From VYFG01 sp965221795 (GTDB lineage: Bacteria > Pseudomonadota > Gammaproteobacteria > Arenicellales > Poriferihabitantaceae): DNA of 64,000 bases. Under the pieces are notes generated by a model, which was not told where the DNA came from, made no database searches, and saw nothing but the letters and a program-made list of their open reading frames with translations. The position numbers were made by a program, and so were the translations under genes. Numbering within the stretch: position 1 is the stretch's first letter; each line of letters begins with the position of its first letter. The DNA is taken from positions 3,534,001 to 3,598,000 of the forward strand of contig OZ244914.1 in assembly GCA_965221795.1 (NCBI GenBank). Direction: 5' to 3'. Of this stretch, positions 8,755-16,853 are shown piece by piece.

Positions 8755-9915
8755 ATGACATCGAATCATCGAAACTTGATCGCTGCCTGCGCGGCAATAG
8801 CCGTATTTGGTTTGTCGTTTGGGATGACGTTCCCTCTGTTGTCCTTGCTGCTCGAATCCCGTGGTACTTCCTCTACTATGATTGGGCTTAATACCTCCAT
8901 GGGCACCCTTGGAATTATTGCATTTTCTCCCTTTATTCCCGCTCTTTCCAAGCGCTTCGGTAGTCGACAGGTGGCGATCACCGCAGCTGTCCTAACGACC
9001 CTTTGCTTACCAGCATTGAAGATTTTTTCTAGTCTGGAATCTTGGTTCATCTTGCGATTTATCCAGGGTGCGTCTACTGCTGTACTGTGGTCGCTCAGTG
9101 AAGCGTGGATTGTTCGATATTCTTCTGATAATGCTCGTGGCCGAGTCGTGGCGATTTACAGTAGCATTCTTTCCGCGAGCTTTGGGGTGGGACCATTAAT
9201 CATAGGTGTTGTCGGGGTCACCGGATGGGTGCCGTTCCTGATCGGTACCGCAGCGTTGCTCATCGGCATGATTCCGCTCTGCCTCATTCGAGATGAGGCC
9301 ATCACGAAGCCGGATGAAAGCGTCCCATCGGGCCTATTGGAGTTTGCTCCCAAGGCACCTTTGCTCTTGTTCTGCGTCCTTGTGTTCGCTATTTTTGATG
9401 CCGCCACATTGGCACTGCTGCCGGTGTATGGGATCTATAATGGCCTTGCACTCAGTGAATCGGCTTACTTGCTCAGTACGATGATCGTCGGGAACATTGT
9501 CATGCAATTTCCAATTGGCTGGCTGGCAGACCGCATTCCCAAACGAATGGTTATGATGGGTTGTGCCATCATGGCGGCACTATTCATGTCCCTTCTGCCC
9601 TTCGTCATTGGTACTCCATGGAGGTGGGGAACCGTCATTTTGATTGGTGCTTTTGGCTACGGGGTATACACCGTTGCATTGGCCGACCTGGGTGATCGAT
9701 TCAGTGGGACGCAACTGGTGAATGGTGCTGCATCCTTTGCTGCCGTATGGGGAATGGGAGCTTTTCTCGGTTCCGTTTCTGGAGGCTGGGCTATGGCCTT
9801 TTCCTCCTTATGGGGATTACCGGGGTATCTGGCCGTTTGCTATCTCCTCTTGGGAGCTGGACTATATTTTCGTCAACATCGCTCCCAGAACATCCAGCCG
9901 CCGTCGTTTTCATAA
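8755..9915 (+). CDS. MFS transporter
   Basis: A 386-residue protein with the hydrophobic pattern of about 12 membrane helices. The MFS loop 2-3 signature is weak (SKRFGSRQ near residue 63). A clearer second-half motif is GWLADRIPKRMVMMG (about 258). The sequence around SEAWIVRYSSDNARGRVVAIY is typical of the YfcJ/YcaD-type subgroup. Substrate unknown. ATG 8755 gives the usual short cytoplasmic N-terminus; upstream codons in the same frame belong to the transposase remnant. Only a Tn3 scrap and no regulator lies immediately before it. Confidence 0.82.
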   Translation: MTSNHRNLIAACAAIAVFGLSFGMTFPLLSLLLESRGTSSTMIGLNTSMGTLGIIAFSPFIPALSKRFGSRQVAITAAVLTTLCLPALKIFSSLESWFILRFIQGASTAVLWSLSEAWIVRYSSDNARGRVVAIYSSILSASFGVGPLIIGVVGVTGWVPFLIGTAALLIGMIPLCLIRDEAITKPDESVPSGLLEFAPKAPLLLFCVLVFAIFDAATLALLPVYGIYNGLALSESAYLLSTMIVGNIVMQFPIGWLADRIPKRMVMMGCAIMAALFMSLLPFVIGTPWRWGTVILIGAFGYGVYTVALADLGDRFSGTQLVNGAASFAAVWGMGAFLGSVSGGWAMAFSSLWGLPGYLAVCYLLLGAGLYFRQHRSQNIQPPSFS

Positions 9916-10298
9916 GTGTATCTGGTGTCGATATTACGGATTGAAAACGAGGTTACGTTTGACTGGAACAATGAGGGCTTTCCTGTTTGTTATGATTGCG
10001 ATTTCTCCTGACCCCAAATTATCTATTTCTGGTTTTACCGTGACGAGCAGCATGAGGAAAAAGCAGACGAAACCATTTGGAAGGTAGCTTCGATTGTCAG
10101 GGCTAGGCAAGTCCCACCCTGCCCCACTCAACGATCACCGACCGCCTATAAAGACGGGTATTACCAAATGGTTGTGACCATCGCAGATATCCTCCAGATG
10201 AAGACAAGTAGGAAGGTCAGGACAATTCAAGGGAATTCCCTAAAATCAGGACTGCTGATGCACAATCAAATCCTCGAGGCAAGCGAAGCTTGGAATCG

Positions 10299-10315
10299 TT
10301 TCATAATATATGAAA
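10299..10315. promoter_or_regulatory. Palindrome, candidate operator
   Basis: Perfect inverted repeat TTTCATA-ATA-TATGAAA (7-3-7) about 75 bp before the Fic-type gene. The downstream protein has an N-terminal winged-helix domain, so autoregulation is plausible but inferred. Confidence 0.45.
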
Positions 10316-10326
10316 TGATTTTGAGA

Positions 10327-10345
10327 AATCATATTAATTATGATT
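10327..10345. promoter_or_regulatory. Second palindrome, candidate operator
   Basis: Perfect inverted repeat AATCATA-TTAAT-TATGATT (7-5-7), 45 bp before the Fic-type start codon and 11 bp after the first palindrome. Such paired AT-rich dyads are common at autoregulated TA or regulator promoters; the assignment is inferred from position. Confidence 0.45.
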
Positions 10346-10389
10346 AATATCAGATATATAATCGTCTCACTTTTTAAAAAAATCGTTTC

Positions 10390-11691
10390 ATGACACCCTT
10401 TGATCAAGCTGTGCTTGGCTATATCGCATCCCATCCGGGTGCCGGAAAAGAGGATATACGTCGTAATGTGACACCAAAGTCCAGTTCATCAACGATCTGG
10501 CGTGCTCTCAAGCGGCTGATCAATGAAGACCGCCTCGAAGTGTCGGGCAAAGGGCGGGCTACGGCATATCGTCTGGCCGGCGCAAGCGTAGTGCGGGAAC
10601 ATCTGAAAACACCTTACATTCAGCGACCGTCTATCGTCTACCGGAAGGGCTTTATCGACCACTACATCCCTAATGAAAATTCCTATCTCAACAAGGAAGA
10701 CAAACAACGTCTTTATGAAGTAGGAAGACTGGTACCACCTATACAAGCTGGAACATATGCGCGGCGCATCCTGGAACGGCTCCTTGTTGATCTGTCCTGG
10801 GCTTCTTCACGCATGGAAGGAAACACCTACAATATCCTAGAGACCAAACAACTGGTCCACTTTGGACAGGAAGCTCCAGGCAAGACGCGCAAAGAAGCGA
10901 TCATGATTCTCAACCATAAGAAAGCAATTGAATATGTTGTCGATCATCTCATAGGCATTGCGATCAATCGGTTAGATATCTGCAGTATCCATGCCCTGTT
11001 GTCGGAGGGTCTTCTCATTGATCCGGCCATGTCTGGCAGATTGAGGCGCATGCCAGTTGGCATTTCTCATTCAAGCTATAGTCCTCTGGATGATCCCATT
11101 GCTGTGGAGGAAGAATTCAACATTCTTATCGAGAAGGCAGCGGCGATTATTGATCCTTTCGAACAATCCTTCTTCCTGCTTGTCCACATTCCTTATTTGC
11201 AGGCCTTTGATGACATCAACAAGCGAACTTCGCGCATTGCTTCCAACATTCCGCTCTTGAAAGCAGGCCTTGCGCCTATGTCATTTCTCACTATGGATGA
11301 CGCAACTTATCTCGATGGCTTGATTGGCATTTACGAACTGAATAATGTCTCTTTGTTTCGCGAAGCTTATATTGACGCCTACATTGCCTCGTCTGCCAAC
11401 TACAAAGTATTGCGTGCTGAAGTGGAATCTCCTGATAAGGCGGCTCTCGTCTATCGTAATTTCGTACACAGGGCTATACGGTATAGTGTGCTCGAATGTC
11501 GGGGGTTACACAGAGACGTAATCAGGACTATGGCGATTGAAGCAGGCATTCTCGAATCAGACTTTGAGCAGGTGCTTGACTATGTGGGCAAAGAGTTTCG
11601 AGGGTTGCATGAGGGAAACGTAATCCGCTACCGGTTGAGAGCGGAGGACCTTGCTGGTATCAAACTGGATGAGGGTTACCAGTGCACTTGA
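10390..11691 (+). CDS. Winged-helix Fic-fold protein without catalytic His
   Basis: 433 residues. Residues 1-65 form a winged helix-turn-helix. Residues about 90-360 form a Fic domain with the inhibitory-helix motif SSRMEGN (139-145). At the active-site loop the canonical HPFxDGNxR reads QAFDDINKR (271-279): the catalytic His is Gln271 and the anion-binding Gly is Ile276, while Asn277 and Arg279 are kept. Fic enzymes normally AMPylate hydroxyl side chains; without the His this one probably has another activity or acts as a regulator. A C-terminal winged-helix-like part follows. A paralogue lies at 48902. The gene is intact and stands alone with its own AT-rich promoter. Confidence 0.8.
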   Translation: MTPFDQAVLGYIASHPGAGKEDIRRNVTPKSSSSTIWRALKRLINEDRLEVSGKGRATAYRLAGASVVREHLKTPYIQRPSIVYRKGFIDHYIPNENSYLNKEDKQRLYEVGRLVPPIQAGTYARRILERLLVDLSWASSRMEGNTYNILETKQLVHFGQEAPGKTRKEAIMILNHKKAIEYVVDHLIGIAINRLDICSIHALLSEGLLIDPAMSGRLRRMPVGISHSSYSPLDDPIAVEEEFNILIEKAAAIIDPFEQSFFLLVHIPYLQAFDDINKRTSRIASNIPLLKAGLAPMSFLTMDDATYLDGLIGIYELNNVSLFREAYIDAYIASSANYKVLRAEVESPDKAALVYRNFVHRAIRYSVLECRGLHRDVIRTMAIEAGILESDFEQVLDYVGKEFRGLHEGNVIRYRLRAEDLAGIKLDEGYQCT

Positions 11692-12172
11692 TTCAAAAAT
11701 GCAATGCATGCGTAGCATATACAGTCGGCTCTGGAAAACCCAAAATGCAGTCATAACTATCTGAATATAGTAGAAGATATTTCCTGAAGGTATGGGCCCG
11801 AATGGCCGGATCTGGTCTCATTCACGCTCCGTTCCTTGCCAGTTCTGCCAGTAACGTGCGCCCCTGACTGCCTGCCTTTACGGATCCTCAAGATCGTTCG
11901 CCTAGAAAACCTGCTCGATCCACACCATGAACGGGGCCGCCTGGCTGGGGCCCTGGACTGTCCACGATTCAACGAGACCTTCGGCGCACTGTACTGCCCC
12001 AGCCGTGATCGCGGGTTGGCAAGGCCATTGGCTGGCGGTGCGGCACCGCTCGGTGCAGTGCCGCCAGCAGCGTCGGGAATTGCGAATCGGGCGTCGCGGA
12101 TACTGGGGCAGAGCCGGCAACGATTGTCCTGGGGCTGATGGGCACGGCACGGGCACCCGCTGGAGTGGTCCT
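11692..12172. other. Gene-free debris region
   Basis: No supported gene. Several short overlapping frames occur on both strands (11757-12156) but none has family motifs. GC content rises sharply compared with the Fic gene, and the DNA continues in character into the recombinase region. It may be decayed mobile-element sequence. Confidence 0.4.
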
Positions 12173-12472
12173 TTACTGTGCGGTGATCAGCAAGCCCAGA
12201 ACCGCAGTGGCCACTGCAAGGCCGCCGAGTATCGCGAGAAGCAGCCGGTTTTCCCGCTTCCCGGCTTCGATATCCCGCTGGGCCATGTCCGCCCGCAGCC
12301 GGTTTTCCCGCTTCCCGGCTTCGATCTCCCGCTGGGCCATGTCAGTTTTCCAGCCGGCCATGTCCGCCCGCAACCGATCCAGGGCGGATTCGCTTTCGGC
12401 AGCTTTGGTATTCATGCGTTCCTCCAGAACGGCCAGCCGTTCCGACAGTTCGTGATGGGTAGGTTCAGCCAT
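12173..12472 (-). CDS. Coiled-coil protein with C-terminal membrane anchor
   Basis: 99 residues from ATG 12472. Residues 1-75 are charged heptad-like helix (ERLAVLEERMNTKAAESESA and on), including an 18-residue unit RLRADMAQRxIEAGKREN present twice in tandem. A final hydrophobic helix (LLLAILGGLAVATAVLGLLI) anchors it in the membrane. The architecture resembles DUF1640/Bdr-like small coiled-coil proteins. Function unknown. It is transcribed divergently from the serine recombinase at 12661. A longer frame exists upstream, but the MAEPTHHEL start is best because the preceding residues are low quality. Confidence 0.6.
   Translation of the reverse strand: MAEPTHHELSERLAVLEERMNTKAAESESALDRLRADMAGWKTDMAQREIEAGKRENRLRADMAQRDIEAGKRENRLLLAILGGLAVATAVLGLLITAQ
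12241..12348. repeat. 54-bp tandem repeat in coiled-coil gene
   Basis: Two tandem copies of a 54-bp unit (12241-12294 and 12295-12348). They are identical for about 46 bp apart from one substitution and then diverge; a further partial copy of the end appears near 12358. The unit is 18 codons, so the duplication lengthens the coiled coil in frame. Confidence 0.9.
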
Positions 12473-12660
12473 CTCGATAGTATAGCAGTTTGCCCGGGTC
12501 GTCGGGGGTGCCGCAGTTGCTGGTTTGTACCATTCATGCTGAAACCATATCCTTCTGTCTTCTGTGGTGTACTTCCCGCGACGGCCCCGAAAGCCCGGAT
12601 TGGGGTGTCTCCCAAGTCGTCCTATAATGGCGGTCTCGATAACCCAAGACGTTTTGAGAC

Positions 12661-13218
12661 ATGGCAACCGTGGGATATGCCCGGGTCAGTTCCATCGGGC
12701 AGAACCTGGATGTGCAGCTTGACCGGCTGCAGGAATACGGCTGTGACGAGATCTTCCGCGAGCAGTCCTCCGGCCGGAGCGCGACCAGACCGGCACTGAA
12801 GGAATGTCTCCGCTATGTCCGCCGCGGCGGCATCCTGGTAATCACCCGTCTCGACCGGCTGGCTCGATCCACCCTGGATCTGCACCGGATCCTGGCCGAG
12901 TTGCAGGAGAACCAGGTCGGTTTCGTCGTGCTGGATCAGGCCATCGACACCACGACTTCGGCTGGCAAGCTGGTGTTCGGGATTCTGGCCGCGGTCGCGG
13001 AGTTCGAGATTCATCTCCGGAAAGAGCGCCAAGCGGAAGGAATCGCACGGGCCCGGGCCGAAGGGGTGCGCTTCGGTCCGCCCCTCAAGCTGACGGCAGA
13101 CCAGGTCGATGAGTTGCGCCGCGAGTGGGCCGCCGGCGTCCGGATTCGGGACCTGATGGAGAAATACGGGATGAGCCGGGCAAGTATCTATCGGCTGCTG
13201 CAACCGGGAACACCTTGA
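12661..13218 (+). CDS. Serine recombinase (resolvase/invertase family)
   Basis: 185 residues. The N-terminal catalytic domain has GYARVSS with the nucleophilic serine at residue 10, SSGRSATRPAL (about 36-46), LDRLARSTLDL and AEFEIHLRKERQAEGI at the start of the long helix. A C-terminal helix-turn-helix (LMEKYGMSRASIYRLL) binds the site. Length and order match Tn3-type resolvases and DNA invertases. No frameshift is seen. Neighbours are a ParA stub and small coiled-coil genes, suggesting the remains of a plasmid-like or transposon module; no res or inversion sites were identified by eye. Confidence 0.9.
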   Translation: MATVGYARVSSIGQNLDVQLDRLQEYGCDEIFREQSSGRSATRPALKECLRYVRRGGILVITRLDRLARSTLDLHRILAELQENQVGFVVLDQAIDTTTSAGKLVFGILAAVAEFEIHLRKERQAEGIARARAEGVRFGPPLKLTADQVDELRREWAAGVRIRDLMEKYGMSRASIYRLLQPGTP

Positions 13219-13305
13219 GGATCACTGTCGAATAAGTCCTGACCTCTAGCAGGACAAGCAAGATATGGTACCATATGATAAAAATATCATGCATTCATAC
13301 ATCAT

Positions 13306-13464
13306 ATGATATTAACAATCGGCAGTATCAAGGGCGGGGTCGGGAAAACCACCCTGGCCGTAAACATGGCAGCGTACATCAGCAAGGTGCTGCACCGTCA
13401 TGTTGGATCCAGCGCGGGTGAACCCGCCGAGCGACCATATTGTCTCGTCGAACCCGTTCTGTGA
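13306..13464 (+). pseudogene. ParA/MinD-type ATPase, N-terminal stub
   Basis: From ATG 13306 the frame reads MILTIGSIKGGVGKTTLAVN, the deviant Walker A motif of ParA ATPases, then MAAYIS. After about 26 residues the similarity ends; unrelated codons lead to a stop at residue 53. The normal protein has 200 or more residues, so this is a truncated remnant. It lies 90 bp after the recombinase. The upstream DNA contains the palindrome ATCATATGAT at the start codon and related CATATGATA words near 13272, perhaps old partition or operator sites. Confidence 0.8.
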
Positions 13465-13533
13465 CGACCTTGTTGACCCAGAGCGGTTGAAGACTTAGAT
13501 TAAAACAACAGACGACAATCATGAGATCCCACC

Positions 13534-13819
13534 ATGGCAGAAGCCGTCTTTGATACTTTTGATCGTGACCCGCCAACTTGAGGCCAAGGGTGGTTTCAGT
13601 TCCGATCAAGCTGAAGCGATCACGGAAGCAGTACGGTCTGGTATAACGGGCGGTGTTGCGACGAAAGCCGATTTCTCGCAACTTAAGGCTGATTTCTCGG
13701 AACTCAAGGCCGAGTTCTCGAAACATGAAACGCGGTTGATCCTGACGTTCGCCGGGATGATGACGCTCGCTGTCGCCGTTCTCGGGATACTGATCCGCTG
13801 GCCGGTGCCACCGGTCTGA
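13534..13819 (+). pseudogene. DUF1640-like coiled-coil membrane protein, frameshifted
   Basis: The frame from ATG 13534 begins MAEAVFDTFDRD and then stops. One base away the frame continues RQLEAKGGFSSDQAEAITEA, then ATKADFSQLKADFSELKAEF, and ends with the hydrophobic helix LTFAGMMTLAVAVLGILIRW. This is the DUF1640 layout: FDT start, QAEA motif, heptads, C-terminal membrane anchor. One indel near 13570 separates the two parts. Translation could still begin inside, for example at the alternative start 13550, so a shortened product is possible. Confidence 0.6.
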
Positions 13820-14296
13820 TCCGAAGCCAATCACCGAGCGCCGGGGAGGAGTAGCCTGTAGGGTTACAGTTTTTCTCGGAGGCTTTTCGATTGTCATCTC
13901 TCCTACCTGTCCTGTCCGCGGCACCCGCGCCTCTTCCTTAGAGGAGAGGGCAAATAATTTGACCGGGGGCTGCAAATCGCCGGCTTCCGGCTTCCATAGA
14001 GGCCCTGCACGGCATTTTTGAGGGTAGGCAAGAGAGCGAGAGGTATAGCCCCGGTGCCGTGATACCGTGTGTGTCAGTCTTCGTGGGTTCCTCATCCGCC
14101 ATCCCCTGTTCGTCCAGCAGTCGCAGATTCCGCTCCTGATGCTCAATCTCCGCGGCTACAAGGTGCGGGAGCCGCCCGGGGTTGGAGGGCGAAAAGTGAA
14201 TGGGAGTGACAGCCGGGGCCATTTCACGCTAGCCAGAAGCGATTCAATGGTCGACTGCATGTGATCAGACTGATTTTTTTGCTGCGATGGTCTATC
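13820..14296. other. Gene-free stretch
   Basis: No supported coding region. The stretch links the coiled-coil pseudogene to the DUF4338 fragment and has overlapping short frames on both strands without motifs. Confidence 0.4.
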
Positions 14297-14569
14297 ATGC
14301 CGACCATGACCGAAGATTTTGACCCATCCGCAGTGCAAACTCGGGAGATGGAAGTGCGTCCGGTACGGGCAGACGAGCGCCGGCGTTGGGATGCGTTGAT
14401 GGACCGTCACCACTACTTGGGATTCAAGCAGTTCGCAGGCCGTGGCCTGCGGCAGGTCGCGGTTTGGCGAGGCCATCGGCTGGCGCTGCTTTGGCAGCAG
14501 CGGCGCAATGCGCTCATATGGTACTGGGGTGAGTTCCTTGGGTTGGTTACTCCACAAGGTTTTCGCTGA
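14297..14569 (+). pseudogene. DUF4338 (DruA-like) protein, N-terminal fragment
   Basis: The frame starts MPTMTEDFDP and reads VRPVRADERRRWDALMDRHH followed by YLGFKQFAGRGLRQVAVW. This is the beginning of DUF4338 proteins, found beside transposable elements and, as DruA, in Druantia anti-phage systems. Intact members have about 300 or more residues; here similarity ends after about 65 residues and a stop follows at residue 91. The last 70 bp belong to a repeat that recurs in inverted orientation near 34.5 kb, suggesting that insertion or recombination truncated the gene. Confidence 0.7.
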
Positions 14570-14590
14570 AAATTATCGGCATCAAGTATA
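14498..14590. repeat. Element-end-like repeat, copy 1
   Basis: This stretch matches the reverse complement of about 34500-34600: CAGCAGCGGCG, AATGCGCTC, ACTGGGGTGAG, CGCTGAAAAT and ATACCCTATC occur in the same order with a variable middle. The two copies are 20 kb apart in opposite orientation. This may be the end of a transposable element; no target-site duplication was identified. Confidence 0.7.
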
Positions 14591-14816
14591 CCCTATCGGC
14601 AGAAACAGCCTTGCGGACGAAGGCTACCCAATCGACGGTGGCGCATCTGAAAAGAGTGGCTCAAGCGTCTGGCATATGGTCAGTCCGAGTCCACATGATC
14701 GGTTTGATGATACACACGAAATCATCATTGAGCAGCACGCGCTGGCGACTGATGAAGGTACTTGCAGCGGTATAGTTTGAGCGAGAAATTCCCGAAATCG
14801 CTGACTTGACTGTTCT

Positions 14817-15647
14817 CTATTTCTGCGAGCTGCTGGGTTGCAATGGTTTGTGCGCCCAGGGTGATGGTTTTCGATCAAAAAAATTAGCGATTGCGACCTG
14901 AGCTTCTTCACTTTCCCAACAATCAGCAAGCAGGGTTGCCGCAAACTGGCGGTTGGATTCGGCATCATGACAGTGGACATGCGCAATCAGTTTCTTGGTC
15001 ATCGCAACTGCACCAGGAGCACAATCCAAAAGTTCCACGACTTCGGACTCGACTGCCTCATCCAACTCGGATTCAGGCACTATTTTGTCAAGCAAGCCAA
15101 ATTGAACGGCTTCCGGTCCGCAGAAGAAATGAGCATTCAAAAACAATCGCCGAGCATTGCGGACACCCATTCGACCGATAAGGTAAGTGCAAATATTAGC
15201 CGGCGAAAGGCCCAGTCGAACTTCGGTCACGGAAAATCTTGCTTCCGGCACACCAATAGCAATGTCACAAACCGCAATCAATCCGATACCACCAGCATAC
15301 GCTTGTCCATGCACTTTCGCGATCAATGGTTTGGACAGCGTATCCATCGCCAATAACATTTCACTCAGCATCTCGCTTTCCTTAATGCGCTCTTTACGGC
15401 AACGTGCAAAATTTGAGCGCATCCAGTCGAGGTCGGCACCAGCGCAAAAACTCTTCCCGCTACCGGCCAAAATCACGGCTCGCACACCAGAGTCTGTATC
15501 GAGTTGACGGACTGCTTCACGGATTTCCACCATCATTCGTGAACTCATGGCATTATGCTTTTCAGGCCGATTGAGTGTCAGAGTGACAATCCCACGTTGA
15601 TCAGATTCCACTAGAATGGTTTCGAATGACAGCTTCTGTAGTTTCAT
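14817..15647 (-). CDS. Enoyl-CoA hydratase/isomerase
   Basis: A 276-residue crotonase-fold enzyme. It shows LTLNRPEKHNAMSSRM (about 26-41), the oxyanion-hole segment GSGKSFCAGADLDWM (about 65-79), HGQAYAGGIGLIAVCDIAIG (about 112-131) and a typical RLGLSPANI. The layout resembles methylglutaconyl-CoA and other short-chain enoyl-CoA hydratases. ATG 15647 overlaps the TGA of the CaiB gene (ATGA), so the two are translationally coupled; a GTG 15 bp upstream is an alternative. It is the last gene of the long minus-strand operon and would hydrate the enoyl-CoA made from the imported acid. Confidence 0.88.
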   Translation of the reverse strand: MKLQKLSFETILVESDQRGIVTLTLNRPEKHNAMSSRMMVEIREAVRQLDTDSGVRAVILAGSGKSFCAGADLDWMRSNFARCRKERIKESEMLSEMLLAMDTLSKPLIAKVHGQAYAGGIGLIAVCDIAIGVPEARFSVTEVRLGLSPANICTYLIGRMGVRNARRLFLNAHFFCGPEAVQFGLLDKIVPESELDEAVESEVVELLDCAPGAVAMTKKLIAHVHCHDAESNRQFAATLLADCWESEEAQVAIANFFDRKPSPWAHKPLQPSSSQK

Positions 15648-16735
15648 GAAAAATGTGTCCACTGTGGCAGAACACCGACCGGAAGGTCCTGCATAGGATA
15701 TCCTGATACGAGTTGATGGCCGTCGATTTTTGCCGGGTAGGCCAGCTTGTCTACGGCAAACAGTTCGCGGAATTGAGTTTGACGATGTGCATAGATTTCT
15801 TCCGGTCGGGAAACGGGCTCGAAACAGCAGTCCACTCCATCAAGCACTGTCGACAACTGTCGAAAGGTCAAGTTACCGATTGCTTCCCGGACTTCCTTGA
15901 TCAAGTCAGTTTGCGGTAACGGATCATATTGTCGATTCACCCATTCGGGTTTTTCCATGGCATGGCAGAAGTTCTGCCAAAAACCCGGCTCCAGCGCACC
16001 CAATGTCACGACCCGGCGATCCCTTGTCCGAAAGAAATTGTAACAAGCAGCCTCTCCGGTGAGCAATCTGAGTTCCGGGTTTTGCTTGTCGGTCACGGCG
16101 GTAGCAGGATACTGATAGGACAGTACGGACTCATACAGGGAAACATCCAATCGGGCACCCTTGCCACGCAATGTGCGACGGTATAAGGCGGCGAGGATGA
16201 CGCTGACCGCATTCAACGCACCGCCATGATCAGCCACCAAGGGAAAGGGTGGACTCTCATCATTGCCATAACTGTACATGCCAGCCGCAGCGCAATAATT
16301 GATGTCATGCCCGGCCATAGAACGCATAGGCCCATCCTGCCCATAACCGGATAGAGAACAATACACCAGTTTGTCATGGAATTGACTCACACCGGAATAT
16401 CCCAATCCCAACCGTTCCATTACACCCGGCCGGAAAGATTCCAGCATGACATCAGCATCCGTGATCAGTGGCTGCAGTCGTTCCATGATGCCATCCTCTT
16501 TCAGGTTCAAACGCGCTATCGTTTTGCTCCGATTCAACAGGCAGTATGCCGGCGAATCCGTGCCGGGCGACGCACCGAACATCTTGCGAAGAGGATCCCC
16601 TTGCGGGGGTTCAATCTTGATCACTTCTGCGCCCAGGTCACAAAGCAGTCGGGTTGCATATGGGCCTGGCAAGTATTGACTCAAGTCCAGTACGCGCAAG
16701 CCGTCCAGGGGCGGTTGATCAGAAGGTGTAGCCAT
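15644..16735 (-). CDS. CaiB/BaiF family CoA-transferase
   Basis: 363 residues of the class III CoA-transferase family. N-terminal GLRVLDLSQYLPGPYATRLL, DLGAEVIKIEPPQGDPLRKM, LNLKEDGIMERLQPLI, then GYGQDGPMRSMAGHDINYCA and ADHGGALNAVSVILAALYRR. The His-Asp pair (GHDINY, ADHGG) and the lack of an upstream catalytic-Asp motif of the FRC type point to the alpha-methylacyl-CoA racemase branch. That would epimerise a 2-methyl branched acyl-CoA, but CoA transfer cannot be excluded. It is 118 bp after the ligase gene and overlaps the hydratase. Confidence 0.88.
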   Translation of the reverse strand: MATPSDQPPLDGLRVLDLSQYLPGPYATRLLCDLGAEVIKIEPPQGDPLRKMFGASPGTDSPAYCLLNRSKTIARLNLKEDGIMERLQPLITDADVMLESFRPGVMERLGLGYSGVSQFHDKLVYCSLSGYGQDGPMRSMAGHDINYCAAAGMYSYGNDESPPFPLVADHGGALNAVSVILAALYRRTLRGKGARLDVSLYESVLSYQYPATAVTDKQNPELRLLTGEAACYNFFRTRDRRVVTLGALEPGFWQNFCHAMEKPEWVNRQYDPLPQTDLIKEVREAIGNLTFRQLSTVLDGVDCCFEPVSRPEEIYAHRQTQFRELFAVDKLAYPAKIDGHQLVSGYPMQDLPVGVLPQWTHFS

Positions 16736-16853
16736 CCAAAATCACCCTATGGTGTTGTATGGCCGCCATGGTCCATCCGAATGCCAATCGCATCAGCATT
16801 CCAGGGGAAGGAAATTTCCTGTCATCCCGAGCCAATCGGCTGCGATTTCGACC

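Larger units (their letters stand above)
9916..10389. other. Gene-free stretch before Fic gene
   Basis: No gene is supported here. The last 140 bp become strongly AT-rich and contain two palindromes (listed separately) and the probable promoter of the Fic-type gene at 10390. The word AATCGTTTCAT occurs at 10294-10304 and again at the start codon, a possible extra regulator half-site. Confidence 0.5.

Noticed and set aside
12241..12348. CRISPR-like repeat
   Set aside because: Only two adjacent 54-bp units without spacers, inside a coiled-coil gene; it is a coding tandem repeat.
13379..14146. 255-codon minus-strand frame
   Set aside because: It covers the ParA stub and the DUF1640-like gene on the other strand and shows no motif.
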